The position numbers and the translations under genes were made by a program. Shown here piece by piece: positions 1 to 6,952 of a stretch of 64,000 nucleotides of DNA. The stretch covers positions 4,568,001-4,632,000 of the forward strand of contig NZ_CP108569.1 of assembly GCF_036010505.1 (NCBI RefSeq), read 5' to 3'. Source of the DNA: Streptomyces sp. NBC_01197 (lineage in GTDB: Bacteria; Actinomycetota; Actinomycetes; Streptomycetales; Streptomycetaceae). Each line of letters begins with the position of its first letter. Within the stretch, counting starts at the first letter, position 1. Under the pieces are notes generated by a model that was not told the DNA's origin, did not search any database, and saw nothing but the letters and a program-made list of their open reading frames with translations.

Positions 1-674
1 GTGGTCAGCGAGGACACCGCCAACAGCAGCAGCCAGGACGGCGCCATGACGTACAGGGTCAGGGCGGCGGCAAGGCCGATGAACGTGCCCAGTCCGGCGA
101 TGATGCCCCTGAACCGGACGCGGTCGTTGCGCTGGTGAGACAGACGCAGGTACTCCGCCGCGTCCTCGCTCGCCACGGCGGCCAGGCGCAGCGACTTGGC
201 TTCGGCGTCGAATACCCACCGCCCGACCGCCGTTGACCAGCGCCAGGCGCCGCGCGGGGAGTACCACAGGATCTTCGGGGTGTAGATGGTCGGCAGGCGC
301 ACCGCGTGGTAGCCGACCATGGCCGAGTAGTGGCGCACTGCCCACTTGCGGACGGCGGTGCGCTGGTCGGGGAGCTTCATCCAGTCCGGCAGGACCGGCA
401 GGCGCGTCTTGTCCTTGGCCTGCATCCACTCCGCCACGGACGGCGGATACACCGTCTTGGGCGGGTCGACCTCCGCGCCCTCGGTGAGCCCTTCGGCGTC
501 CGGGTCGTCGGTGTCGGGGAGTTCGGCCTGCCACTCACCCGGCTTCACCTCCCCCACCTCGGGCGCAGTGGCCGGAGCGGCGGAGGTGGTCTTCTTCAGC
601 GGGAACGGCAGGACCCGCGCGGTCTCGTCTTCCGGCGCCTCAGCAGGCGGACCGGACACACTGATCTCGGTCAT
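1..674 (-). CDS. AICE transfer protein, FtsK/SpoIIIE type, N-terminal part (cut by window edge)
   Basis: About 224 N-terminal residues are visible. The first 80 or so are acidic, Pro/Ala-rich and probably disordered. A globular stretch with many Trp and Arg residues follows, then two hydrophobic segments near the cut edge (around FRGIIAGLGTFIGLAAA and PSWLLLLAVSS). This layout fits the N-terminal membrane part of Streptomyces Tra proteins (TraB/TraSA type), hexameric DNA pumps that move double-stranded DNA between mycelia. The Walker motifs would lie beyond position 1 and are not seen, so the family call leans on context. The start ATG at 674 overlaps the stop of the upstream gene (ATGA), so the two are translationally coupled. 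Last gene of the visible transfer operon. Confidence 0.65.
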   Translation of the reverse strand, partial: MTEISVSGPPAEAPEDETARVLPFPLKKTTSAAPATAPEVGEVKPGEWQAELPDTDDPDAEGLTEGAEVDPPKTVYPPSVAEWMQAKDKTRLPVLPDWMKLPDQRTAVRKWAVRHYSAMVGYHAVRLPTIYTPKILWYSPRGAWRWSTAVGRWVFDAEAKSLRLAAVASEDAAEYLRLSHQRNDRVRFRGIIAGLGTFIGLAAALTLYVMAPSWLLLLAVSSLT

Positions 675-1090
675 GCTGTACGTGCTCCTTCAGCAGAGTT
701 GAGGGTTCCGGCGGCGCGCTGCTCTTCGGGGTAGGCGCAGGTCACGCACATGCCGAGCGAGGACGGGATGCAGTACCCGGCGTCCTGGTGGCATTCGGGG
801 CAGGTGCGGCGGGCGAGCATCGCCAGGGCGAGCGCGCCCCACTTGCGAGAGGTCATCGGCCGGACCGGTTTCGCCTGGTCGATGCGGTAGAGGTAGGCGA
901 CGAGCGGGCCGCGCCGGTAGCGCGGCCGGATCACTTCCGCCTGCACCCCCTGACCACCCGGGCGAAGCCCCAGGGCCCGTAACTGGCGGCGGGTAGCCAT
1001 GCCCTCGGGGGCGCACCGCCAGATGTGCTGGGGCAGGGTCGCGGAGCGCGGCTCAGGCTGGGCGAGGCACTTGCCATGGGTGATGGCCAT
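671..1090 (-). CDS. RRQRL-motif zinc-binding protein of AICE
   Basis: 139 residues. It has an Arg-rich motif (TRRQLRALGLRPGGQ) in the first half and a Cys cluster in the second half (CPECHQDAGYC followed by MCVTC) that can bind zinc. Proteins of this layout are common small partners next to tra and spd genes in Streptomyces integrative elements; the function is unknown. The ATG at 1090 overlaps the stop of the Spd-like gene (TGATG) and its own stop overlaps the tra start, so it lies in a tightly coupled operon. A longer frame upstream exists, but the overlapping ATG is the natural start. Confidence 0.65.
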   Translation of the reverse strand: MAITHGKCLAQPEPRSATLPQHIWRCAPEGMATRRQLRALGLRPGGQGVQAEVIRPRYRRGPLVAYLYRIDQAKPVRPMTSRKWGALALAMLARRTCPECHQDAGYCIPSSLGMCVTCAYPEEQRAAGTLNSAEGARTA

Positions 1091-2175
1091 CAGGCGGCCC
1101 GCTCGGCTCGCAGCGTCTCGCGCAGCATCCGGGCATTCGCCGGGGACGTGCGCAAGGTGCGGCGGATGCCCTCGGCGGTCAGTTTGGCGTCCGGCCAATC
1201 GGCCGTTGCCACACGGGCCTCGCTCAGCAGCTGGTCCGGCGTGCGCTTGGGACGGGTCGACTTCGCGGCCTCCGGGACACGGCCGGTGGCGCGGCGCGGC
1301 TGACTCGACTCGGCAGGCACCACACGCTTCACGATCGGGCGGACCACCGTCGACTCGATGGCCTTGACCGGCTTGCTCGGCAGGGTCGACTTCAGGAAGC
1401 CGACCGCCACCGGGCGGGGCAGTTCCCAGGCTTTCGCGGTGATCGGTTCGCGGGTCGATTCACGCTGGTCAGACGTAGACCGAATCCTCACGGTCGCGGT
1501 AGATTCCTCCGCATTTGCTGCTACGGCGGGGAGGGCGTCCGGGCCGAGGTGGAACATCGCTCCGAGCGCGGCGTCAGCCCCGACCGTGACGCGCTGACGC
1601 TGCACATCGAGCAACGCCGACCCGAGGCCCGTGTCTCCCGATCCGACCTTGCGGGCCAGACGCCACGACGCCCGATCCGAGCGCTTGCGAACGTTCCCAT
1701 CGGGGTGGTTCGCGGCGCGCGCCCGGTGATAGGCGAGCCGCTGCACCACCTCGACCGCACGCCGCTCGCCCTCAGCGTCACGCCCCTCGGTGTGGACCGC
1801 GATGCGGCGGGCGAGGAACGCCATGCCCTCAGCCGACACGCACATACCCATTGGCGTGATGGCGTAGATGACCGTGGTGCCGAGGTCGTCGGCTGCCATC
1901 GCCGCCATTGACGCCGCCGCTGCGGGAAGCGCCCACAAGCCGAGTCGGATGACGCGGGGAGAGGACTGACCGAGCATGGTCAGCCCCAGCAGAACCAGCG
2001 CCAGGACGGCGGTGGCGCCCTCGCCGGCGGCGACGGCACCGAGTGCGGTTCCGGTTCCGTAGGCGCCGCTGATGTTGGAGTAGGTGCCGACGCCGCCGAA
2101 CGCGCCCGTGGCGAGCATCGGCAGGAACGCCGCACTCAGCACGGCAATCTGCGTCTTGCTCAAGGTGTTGCTCAT
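1090..2175 (-). CDS. Spd-like (spread) membrane protein of AICE
   Basis: 361 residues. The first ~130 residues hold about four hydrophobic segments (AVLSAAFLPMLATGAFGGVG, ATAVLALVLLGLTML, LGLWALPAAAASMAAMA and TTVIYAITPMGMCVSAEGMA). A long charged cytoplasmic region rich in Arg, Ser and Pro follows. This matches the SpdB2-type proteins that help transferred plasmid or AICE DNA spread within the recipient mycelium. The start overlaps the end of the DUF6284 gene by four bases. The spd assignment rests on topology and neighbours rather than a clear motif. Confidence 0.6.
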   Translation of the reverse strand: MSNTLSKTQIAVLSAAFLPMLATGAFGGVGTYSNISGAYGTGTALGAVAAGEGATAVLALVLLGLTMLGQSSPRVIRLGLWALPAAAASMAAMAADDLGTTVIYAITPMGMCVSAEGMAFLARRIAVHTEGRDAEGERRAVEVVQRLAYHRARAANHPDGNVRKRSDRASWRLARKVGSGDTGLGSALLDVQRQRVTVGADAALGAMFHLGPDALPAVAANAEESTATVRIRSTSDQRESTREPITAKAWELPRPVAVGFLKSTLPSKPVKAIESTVVRPIVKRVVPAESSQPRRATGRVPEAAKSTRPKRTPDQLLSEARVATADWPDAKLTAEGIRRTLRTSPANARMLRETLRAERAA

Positions 2176-2435
2176 GCCGCACCGCCCGTCCGGGCCGTGG
2201 CGAGGTTGGCCAGCTCGCGCCGTGCGGCGAGGACCCGCCGACGGGCCCTGCGGATGCGCTGGTGGTCCAGCTCGGTCGGGGCGTGGTCCAGGGTGATGAT
2301 CTGCGCATCCAGCAGATCGACGTCGGCCAGGATGGCCGGCATCTCCCGCTCGATGGCGTCCAGCTCCGCGTCCGTCGGCTCCATGAACGGAGCGAACGCA
2401 GTAACAGCGTCCTGAAGTGTGACGATGTGTTCCAT
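2172..2435 (-). CDS. DUF6284-type small AICE protein
   Basis: 87 residues starting MEHIVTLQDAVTAF. It is acidic in the first half (PTDAELDAIEREMPAIL) and has an Arg-rich helix near the end (RIRRARRRVLAARREL). It resembles the DUF6284 family of small proteins found in Streptomyces integrative elements; no function is known to me. The ATG at 2435 is preceded by AGGAGAACACGACCC, a good ribosome site, so it is preferred over an upstream frame extension. The gene overlaps the Spd-like gene by four bases. Confidence 0.6.
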   Translation of the reverse strand: MEHIVTLQDAVTAFAPFMEPTDAELDAIEREMPAILADVDLLDAQIITLDHAPTELDHQRIRRARRRVLAARRELANLATARTGGAA

Positions 2436-2471
2436 GGGTCGTGTTCTCCTAGCCGTGAGACGGCCCGAAAT

Positions 2472-2501
2472 GCGGCCCCGGTGTTCCAGCACCGGGGCCG
2501 C
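2472..2501 (-). terminator. Perfect 12-bp hairpin inside the AICE operon
   Basis: GCGGCCCCGGTG, a six-base loop, then CACCGGGGCCGC. It lies between the 57-residue gene and the DUF6284 gene, both leftward. There is no clear U-tract. It could be a partial terminator or an mRNA-stabilising stem that sets different expression for upstream and downstream genes. Confidence 0.6.
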
Positions 2502-2546
2502 GCGCCGTTCGTGGGGTGGTGGGACAGAGGGGGGCTTTTGCTGCTG

Positions 2547-2720
2547 TCAGCGACGGCCCGCGCGGTACGCCTGGTTGATCTCGTTCTGGGTGGCACCCGC
2601 CGCACCGGCCTCGCTGGCGGTGGCCTGCACCTTGCGGTCGGACGACGGGACCTGCAGGCGCTTGTCGATACGGGCGGCCTGGGTCAGGCGGGAGAGAGCA
2701 GCGTTCTTCTTGGCAGACAT
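2547..2720 (-). CDS. 57-residue AICE protein, unknown function
   Basis: Starts MSAKKNAALSRLTQAARID and ends NEINQAYRAGRR. It is basic, Ala- and Gln-rich, has no cysteine or membrane segment, and probably forms helices. The ATG at 2720 has a strong ribosome site (CAGGAGAAACGC). Codon-position GC bias supports it as a real gene. It lies between a tRNA-like minihelix upstream and a 12-bp hairpin downstream. I do not recognise a family. Confidence 0.65.
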   Translation of the reverse strand: MSAKKNAALSRLTQAARIDKRLQVPSSDRKVQATASEAGAAGATQNEINQAYRAGRR

Positions 2721-2763
2721 GCGTTTCTCCTGAGGGGTGTGTGATGTCCGCGTGGTGCGGACC

Positions 2764-2806
2764 GTGCCCCGGCGGGGAGTCGAACCCGGCCTGCGACCTT
2801 CGGGGC
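2764..2806 (-). ncRNA. tRNA-like minihelix A (acceptor stem + T-arm)
   Basis: Read on the minus strand it begins GCCCCGA, has a ~10-nt linker (AGGTCGCAGG), then CCGGG, the classic T-loop TTCGACT, CCCCG, CCGGGGC and A. GCCCCG pairs with CGGGGC (6 bp) and the T-stem pairs in 4 of 5 positions, giving the exact 7+5 spacing of a tRNA acceptor/T-arm stack plus a discriminator-like A. D-arm and anticodon arm are missing. It lies in the gap between the RapZ-C gene and the 57-residue gene, on the strand of the operon. A near copy lies upstream of the RapZ-C gene. Confidence 0.55.
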
Positions 2807-2822
2807 TGTGGAGCCGTGTGCG

Positions 2823-3209
2823 TCAGCGCTGGACGACGGGTTCACCGATGTCGCGGTGGGTGAGGGTGACGCTGGCCCCGGCTGCTTCAAGGCGGGCGGC
2901 GAGGCTCATGGCGAAGGTCGGGGCGCGGTGTCGGCCGCCGGCGCATCCGTCGGCGACGACGATCGTTCCGGTGCTGGGACCGGAGGCGAATCCGGCGACC
3001 GCGGCGGCCGTGGCTTCCACCAGGGCGGCGATACCGGGAGTGCCGAGAACCGCCGTGCGGACCGGCTCGTCCGCTGCGGTCATGTAGCGCAGTTCCGGGC
3101 TGACGTGCGGGTCCCGGAAGTGGTGGCGCAGGTCGATGGTCAGGTGCGCGGCGGGCGGCGCCCCGTGGAGGTAGCCGAACGAGACGATCTCAACCGTTGT
3201 TTCGGGCAT
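2823..3209 (-). CDS. RapZ C-terminal-domain-like protein of AICE
   Basis: 128 residues. Residues ~85-128 carry the signature of the RapZ C-terminal domain (ADGCAGGRHRAPTFAMSLA, then a THRDIG end), comparable with CTGGQHRS...HRD in RapZ. In E. coli the RapZ C-terminal domain binds small RNAs (GlmZ/GlmY); the N-terminal P-loop domain is absent here. Stand-alone copies are frequent in Streptomyces AICEs, with unknown role. The ATG at 3209 has a GAGGAG ribosome site. Two tRNA-like RNA elements flank the gene in the same operon, which fits an RNA-related function by inference only. Confidence 0.7.
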   Translation of the reverse strand: MPETTVEIVSFGYLHGAPPAAHLTIDLRHHFRDPHVSPELRYMTAADEPVRTAVLGTPGIAALVEATAAAVAGFASGPSTGTIVVADGCAGGRHRAPTFAMSLAARLEAAGASVTLTHRDIGEPVVQR

Positions 3210-3253
3210 GGCGGATCTCCTCTGAGCTGGGAGGAAGGAAGGGGTGAAGGGGA

Positions 3254-3297
3254 GTGCCCCGGTCGGGAGTCGAACCCGGCCTTGCGACCATCGGGGC
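3254..3297 (-). ncRNA. tRNA-like minihelix B (acceptor stem + T-arm)
   Basis: Minus strand: GCCCCGA, linker TGGTCGCAAGG, CCGGG, T-loop TTCGACT, CCCGA, CCGGGGC, then AC. The acceptor-like stem is 6 bp and the T-stem pairs in 4 of 5 positions. It matches minihelix A almost base for base, including the 5' half, so the whole fold and not only a tRNA 3' end is conserved. It sits between the 68-residue gene and the RapZ-C gene. Confidence 0.55.
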
Positions 3298-3308
3298 GGT
3301 TGGCGGAA

Positions 3309-3515
3309 CTACATTTCGTTGAGGCGGTTGATGCTCTCGTTCTCCTCGTACGTGATGTTGGTCCTGACGGACGCGTTGCAGCCGTTGCTGCCCCCGTTGC
3401 ACTCGTAGATGGGCTCGAACGACAGCTTCTGCATCGGCTGGCCGTGGTGCTCGGGCGGTGTCTTGAGCCCTCCGGCGACCTCGTCCTGGGTGAAGTTGTT
3501 GAGGCGGCGTCCCAT
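3309..3515 (-). CDS. 68-residue protein, first gene of the AICE operon
   Basis: Starts MGRRLNNFTQDEV. The C-terminal half carries two cysteines in a Gly/Asn-rich stretch (YECNGGSNGCNAS) and ends acidic (ENESINRLNEM). The ATG at 3515 has a clear AAGGAG site nine bases upstream. No family recognised. Leader-like size and a two-Cys C-terminal part would also suit a small secreted or modified peptide, but no maturation enzyme is nearby. Confidence 0.6.
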   Translation of the reverse strand: MGRRLNNFTQDEVAGGLKTPPEHHGQPMQKLSFEPIYECNGGSNGCNASVRTNITYEENESINRLNEM

Positions 3516-3907
3516 GCTGATCACTCCTTGATGTGGTCCGGATCGGTTCCGGCTCCCCTCAGCCCCGCCCGTACGGCCGTATCGGCCGGACGGGCGGAGG
3601 AGGCAACCGGCCGCAGCAGCAGAAATGCGCTGCGGAGACGGTGGGTGGAACGGGTTCGGTCCTCTTCGCACGGCGCTGCTCGTTCCGGGGGAGGGCCGAA
3701 GCCCGGAAGTCGTGCAGCCAAAGGTGGCCGTGCGGTTCTTTAGAGCCGATTGCGTGTCCCCCACTCGGAGGGGTGGGGCCCGGTTGTGACACCGGGCCCG
3801 GTCTCGATCGGCTGGTCTCCACTCGCCTCGGCCGGTGTCCTCACGGCCGTCGTGCTGCGGTGGATCACGCTGTGCAGTTGTTGCGCCCGTTCGGACCGGG
3901 GTCCATC
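3516..3907. other. Leader region of the AICE operon with two strong hairpins
   Basis: No convincing gene. Two inverted repeats stand out: 3565-3597 (CCGCCCGT-A-CGGCCG, TAT loop, CGGCCG-G-ACGGGCGG) and 3776-3799 (GGGCCCGGT, six-base loop, ACCGGGCCC). If the operon starts near 3914, as the promoter suggests, both would be in a ~400-nt untranslated leader and could work as attenuators or processing sites. Confidence 0.5.
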
Positions 3908-3951
3908 TGGTGCGCACCAATAGGTAAGCATCTGGTGCGCACCAGAGTCAA
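3908..3951 (-). promoter_or_regulatory. Probable AICE operon promoter with two GntR-type operators
   Basis: On the minus strand TTGACT (3951-3946) and TTACCT (3927-3922) form a -35/-10 pair with an 18-bp spacer. The palindrome TGGTGCGCACCA occurs at 3933-3944, inside that spacer, and again at 3908-3919, over the expected start point. Such placement is typical of repression. A one-mismatch copy (TGGTGCGGACCA) lies before the GntR-NUDIX gene. Confidence 0.6.
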
Positions 3952-4131
3952 GGATGTTCGACGGTTCCACCGCCGTTCCGCCTTGCTGGCGCCTAATCAG
4001 AAGACTCCAGAAGGGGCGGTGTTCGGTAGCCAACAGCGCTTAACACGGGGCCTGTTAACCCCTGTTGACCTGCGGTGACGTAGTGCATGCTGGATTGGAC
4101 AGCGACGGCACCTATCGCCCGGCGGTGGCAC

Positions 4132-5262
4132 GTGAGTGAAGGACTTCGGGGCTCGCGAAAAAAACGCGGCTGGTCTCAGGAGCGGCTTGTCCGAGAGATC
4201 GAGCAGTACGCCAGACAGCACGCAACGGATGTCGCTTCGACCGCGAGTCTGCGTGTGTACGTCTCCGAGTGGGAGAACGGCAAGCGGGTGATCTCGGACC
4301 GCTATGCAGTGATCCTGCGGCGCCTTCTCGGGGTCACGGACGATGAGCTGAGACCCTCAGCCACAGTTCTGCAGACGCCAGCCGCGGACGGCTATGACGA
4401 CTTGCTCAGCCGGATCGACACGGCGAGCAGCATCGGCGGCAGCATGGTGGAGTCGTTCAACGCGCAGACAGAGCTATTGCGGACCATGGACCGTCAGATG
4501 GGTTCATCGGGTCTTGTTGACCAGATGGCTGGCCACTTGGCCAAGCTTGAAGAAACGCTGAACTTTGCTGTCCTGCCGGAGACTCGTCGGCCCGTGGCAC
4601 TCGCCTTGGCCGGTGCCTCCACCTTGGCGGCTTGGCAGGGGCTGGACGCTGGCGCAGTTGAGCGTGCCTGGCGTCACTACGAGGTTGCGAAGAGGGCCGC
4701 CAGGGACGCAGAAGCCCCCATGTATCTGGCTCACGCGATGGGCGAGCAGGCGTACGTGCTGTGCGATGCGGGCCGCCCTGCTCTGGCGGTCGATCTCGTG
4801 CGCGACGCACAGAGGATCCTTGGCCGACAAGGCTCCCCCCGCCTGCTGGCCTGGCTCTACTCAACAGAGGCTGAAGTGTGCGCCCGCGCGGGTTTGCCGG
4901 TCGATAGCAGGCGGGCGCTCGACGCCGCGGCCGCGAGTATTCCGGGCGGGGCGGAGGACCGGGACCCCGACATGCTGAGCATCTTCCTCAATGGCTCGCA
5001 CCTCGAAAGATGGCGCGGCAACGTCCTTGCGATGCTGGGCGACGACGACGCGGTAACCGAACTGTACGGGGCTCTTGAGCGAGTAGACCCGACGTTCGTC
5101 CGAGCACAGGCGGGGCTCCGGTGCGATCTCGCACAGGCGCACTTGGCGCGCGGTGAGTACGACCAGGTCGATACTCACCTGCGCGCGGCGCGGCTGCTGG
5201 CTAGCCGTACGGGATCCGTACGGCATCGCCGTCGTATTGATCTCCTTACGCAGGAGTTGTAG
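4132..5262 (+). CDS. XRE-type HTH regulator with TPR-like C-terminal part
   Basis: 376 residues from the GTG at 4132. The first ~75 hold a Cro/C1-type helix-turn-helix (SRKKRGWSQERLVREIEQYA, then LRVYVSEWENGKR). Residues ~160-376 are Ala-rich repeated helix pairs like tetratricopeptide repeats, common in Streptomyces XRE-TPR regulators. An ATG at 4087 is in frame, but homologues as I know them begin near SEGLRGSRKKRGWSQ, so GTG is preferred. The stop overlaps the end of the convergent GntR-NUDIX gene by 17 bases. Target and signal are unknown; it may belong to the element's control circuit. Confidence 0.7.
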   Translation: MSEGLRGSRKKRGWSQERLVREIEQYARQHATDVASTASLRVYVSEWENGKRVISDRYAVILRRLLGVTDDELRPSATVLQTPAADGYDDLLSRIDTASSIGGSMVESFNAQTELLRTMDRQMGSSGLVDQMAGHLAKLEETLNFAVLPETRRPVALALAGASTLAAWQGLDAGAVERAWRHYEVAKRAARDAEAPMYLAHAMGEQAYVLCDAGRPALAVDLVRDAQRILGRQGSPRLLAWLYSTEAEVCARAGLPVDSRRALDAAAASIPGGAEDRDPDMLSIFLNGSHLERWRGNVLAMLGDDDAVTELYGALERVDPTFVRAQAGLRCDLAQAHLARGEYDQVDTHLRAARLLASRTGSVRHRRRIDLLTQEL

Positions 5263-6031
5263 GGGTCCCACTGCGGTTCGCTAGTACATGCAGCAGGCCG
5301 ACCAGAGTGCCGGAGCCCATGAGGTCGCCCTGAGCCATCAAGCGCGGCACGTCAGCCAGTGGGACCCACTCGACGTGGCCGGCCTCTTCCGCGTCCGTGG
5401 GTTCTCCCACGTGCTCAGCGCCCCGGCCTACGAAGATTTCATGCGGTGAGTCGACCATCCCGACCATCGGCTGATAACTCACCGCGTGGTCAAGGTGGGT
5501 CGGACGCCACCCTGTTTCTTCCTCGACCTCGCGGAGTGCCGTTTCGTGTGCGCTCTCGCCCGGATCCACGATCCCTCCGGGGAGTTCCCAACCCCATTGC
5601 TGTGGAACGAATCGATACCGCCAGAGCAGGAGCACACGGTCACGATCGTCCAGCACGACGGAGATTGCGACGTGCTTGAGCTTCACCACGTGATGCTCGA
5701 ACCGCTCTACGCCGGGGGGCTCGACGTCCCAGAGTTCGAGCTTGACCCACCGGTTGTCATAGAGGGTCCGTTCTCCGTGGATCTTCCACGGGGCGAGTCC
5801 CTCGGGGCGGGTGACGCTGCCGCCCCCGGGGATCCGGTACGAGCTTCGCCCTCGCACCTCGATCGCCCCCTCGGCTACGAGCCTCGCGAGTACCTGGCGC
5901 AGGGCTGTGCGGCCGATGCCGAGTTCGTCCACCATGGTGCGTTCGGAGGGCAGCTTGTCGCCGGGCGCCAGCTCGCCGGACGCGAGCCGTGCGCGGATTG
6001 CTTCGTAGACCTTTGCCGACTTCGGTCCCAT
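5246..6031 (-). CDS. GntR-family regulator fused to a NUDIX hydrolase domain
   Basis: 261 residues. Residues ~5-70 form a GntR winged helix (KVYEAIRARLASGELAPGDK, then LPSERTMVDELG). Residues ~115-255 form a NUDIX domain with an intact box: G-I-V-D-P-G-E, seven residues, then REVEEETGW. NUDIX enzymes cleave nucleoside diphosphates linked to another group; fused to a DNA-binding domain the module may instead sense a nucleotide ligand. In pSAM2 a GntR protein (KorSA) and a Nudix protein (Pif) are separate. Here one protein combines both domain types. Its likely operator is at 6066, and the same motif lies at the transfer-operon promoter. Confidence 0.85.
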   Translation of the reverse strand: MGPKSAKVYEAIRARLASGELAPGDKLPSERTMVDELGIGRTALRQVLARLVAEGAIEVRGRSSYRIPGGGSVTRPEGLAPWKIHGERTLYDNRWVKLELWDVEPPGVERFEHHVVKLKHVAISVVLDDRDRVLLLWRYRFVPQQWGWELPGGIVDPGESAHETALREVEEETGWRPTHLDHAVSYQPMVGMVDSPHEIFVGRGAEHVGEPTDAEEAGHVEWVPLADVPRLMAQGDLMGSGTLVGLLHVLANRSGTPTTPA

Positions 6032-6065
6032 CCGTGAAGCACTCTCCGTTCTAAGGGCCTATTGG

Positions 6066-6077
6066 TGGTGCGGACCA
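6066..6077. promoter_or_regulatory. Putative auto-operator of the GntR-NUDIX gene
   Basis: TGGTGCGGACCA, one mismatch from the two palindromes at the AICE operon promoter. It lies 35 bases upstream of the GntR-NUDIX start, where autoregulation would be expected. Confidence 0.5.
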
Positions 6078-6301
6078 GAGTATGGGAGCCACGCCAGTCG
6101 GTTGACATGGATGGCACAAGAGTGGCGCGCTCAACCTGGACGCTAGGGGGCCACGTCGGTCCTACAGAGCGTGGGCCGACGGCTGACTGGACGGAATCGG
6201 ATCTAGTCGAGCGATGGGGATGGGTAAGTGTCGGCCTCACGCTGCTGACGATTGCCCTACAGAAGTAGACGCTTTTCGGCCACATTTACGAGCAACCTCT
6301 G

Positions 6302-6370
6302 GTAGGCAAAGTGCAACTCCCGGCAGGCAGAGTGCATCCTCCCGACCTGTGTAGATGCACGGCTCCCGAC
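6302..6370. repeat. Short imperfect direct repeats (about 22 bp)
   Basis: AGGCAAAGTGCAACTCCCG (from 6304), AGGCAGAGTGCATCCTCCCG (from 6325) and a weaker third copy with ATGCACGGCTCCCG. The area 6080-6540 otherwise shows no convincing gene. Near the likely right end of the element such repeats might be integrase/Xis arm sites or replication-protein sites; no att core could be identified. Confidence 0.35.
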
Positions 6371-6540
6371 CTGGTCGCGTCACGCTTTCAGCGCCCTGAC
6401 CAGGGCAGATTAGCCTGGCTGATTTTCTATTGCGCACGCAATGAAAGAGATGACTCACAGGGTGTCAGGAGGGGGTCCTGTTGTCGCCTGCCGGCGAAAG
6501 CAGGGGCCCATCCGCAAGGCACCATGCTCGTAACAGCAGA

Positions 6541-6588
6541 AGCCCACCACGCGGCTCCGCCCTGGAAGAAAGGGCTACGTGGTGGGCT
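6541..6588 (+). promoter_or_regulatory. 11-bp inverted repeat with nested hairpin before a small gene
   Basis: AGCCCACCACG and CGTGGTGGGCT flank a 26-bp loop that itself can pair (GCCCT with AGGGC). It ends eight bases before the GGAGG ribosome site of the 70-residue membrane protein. It could be an upstream terminator or an RNA control element for that gene. Confidence 0.45.
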
Positions 6589-6608
6589 GCGAACCCGGAG
6601 GTTCAACA

Positions 6609-6821
6609 GTGAGTCTGAACCAGGCCCCAAGGCATCTGTCAAACCGCCCGCAGTATCCGTGGGTGATCGTGATCATCGTCGTGCTAATGGTCATGTGGCC
6701 GCCGGTCGCAAGAGCGGTGAGTGTCTACCTCGACGCAGTCGCTGTAGCGGCCCTCTTCGCGCTCGGTTCCAACACGGCAGCGAACCACAGCAGCAAGTCC
6801 CGTCGTCAGACGTCCTGGTAA
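6609..6821 (+). CDS. 70-residue membrane protein, unknown function
   Basis: GTG start with an excellent GGAGG site (6597-6601) seven bases away, in frame with a longer ATG option at 6579 that lies inside the inverted repeat and is less likely. Two hydrophobic segments are visible: WVIVIIVVLMVMWPPVA and LDAVAVAALFALGS. A Ser/Lys-rich tail follows (SSKSRRQTSW). Small size and two membrane helices resemble holin-like or toxin-like proteins, but no family is evident. Stands alone between the element's regulator and the mannosyltransferase terminator. Confidence 0.5.
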   Translation: MSLNQAPRHLSNRPQYPWVIVIIVVLMVMWPPVARAVSVYLDAVAVAALFALGSNTAANHSSKSRRQTSW

Positions 6822-6907
6822 GACCGGCGCACGGTCTGCCTGTGCCGGGCCGTCCCTGGGCCGTCCGAAGGCGACCTACGACAACCACTAACGACCGACA
6901 ACGACTG

Positions 6908-6936
6908 CGAGGGCCCGACAGACTGTCGGGCCCTCG
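6908..6936. terminator. Strong terminator hairpin between AICE end and mannosyltransferase
   Basis: CGAGGGCCCGACAG, one base, CTGTCGGGCCCTCG: a perfect 14-bp stem, 17 bases past the stop of the mannosyltransferase gene and also downstream of the 70-residue gene, so it can serve both strands. Confidence 0.8.
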
Positions 6937-6952
6937 TTACGCGTCTGCCCAG

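Noticed and set aside
2764..3297. The two TTCGACT elements as complete tRNA genes
   Set aside because: There is no D-arm, no anticodon arm and only ~10 nt between the 5' acceptor strand and the T-stem, so they cannot decode.
3521..3721. 66-residue minus-strand frame in the AICE leader
   Set aside because: Needs a TTG start with no ribosome site, and its codons overlap a strong hairpin. Composition looks random.
6591..6606. GGTTCAAC near 6600 as attR tRNA 3' end
   Set aside because: No acceptor-strand partner or matching tRNA in the window, and the bases overlap the ribosome site of the 70-residue gene.
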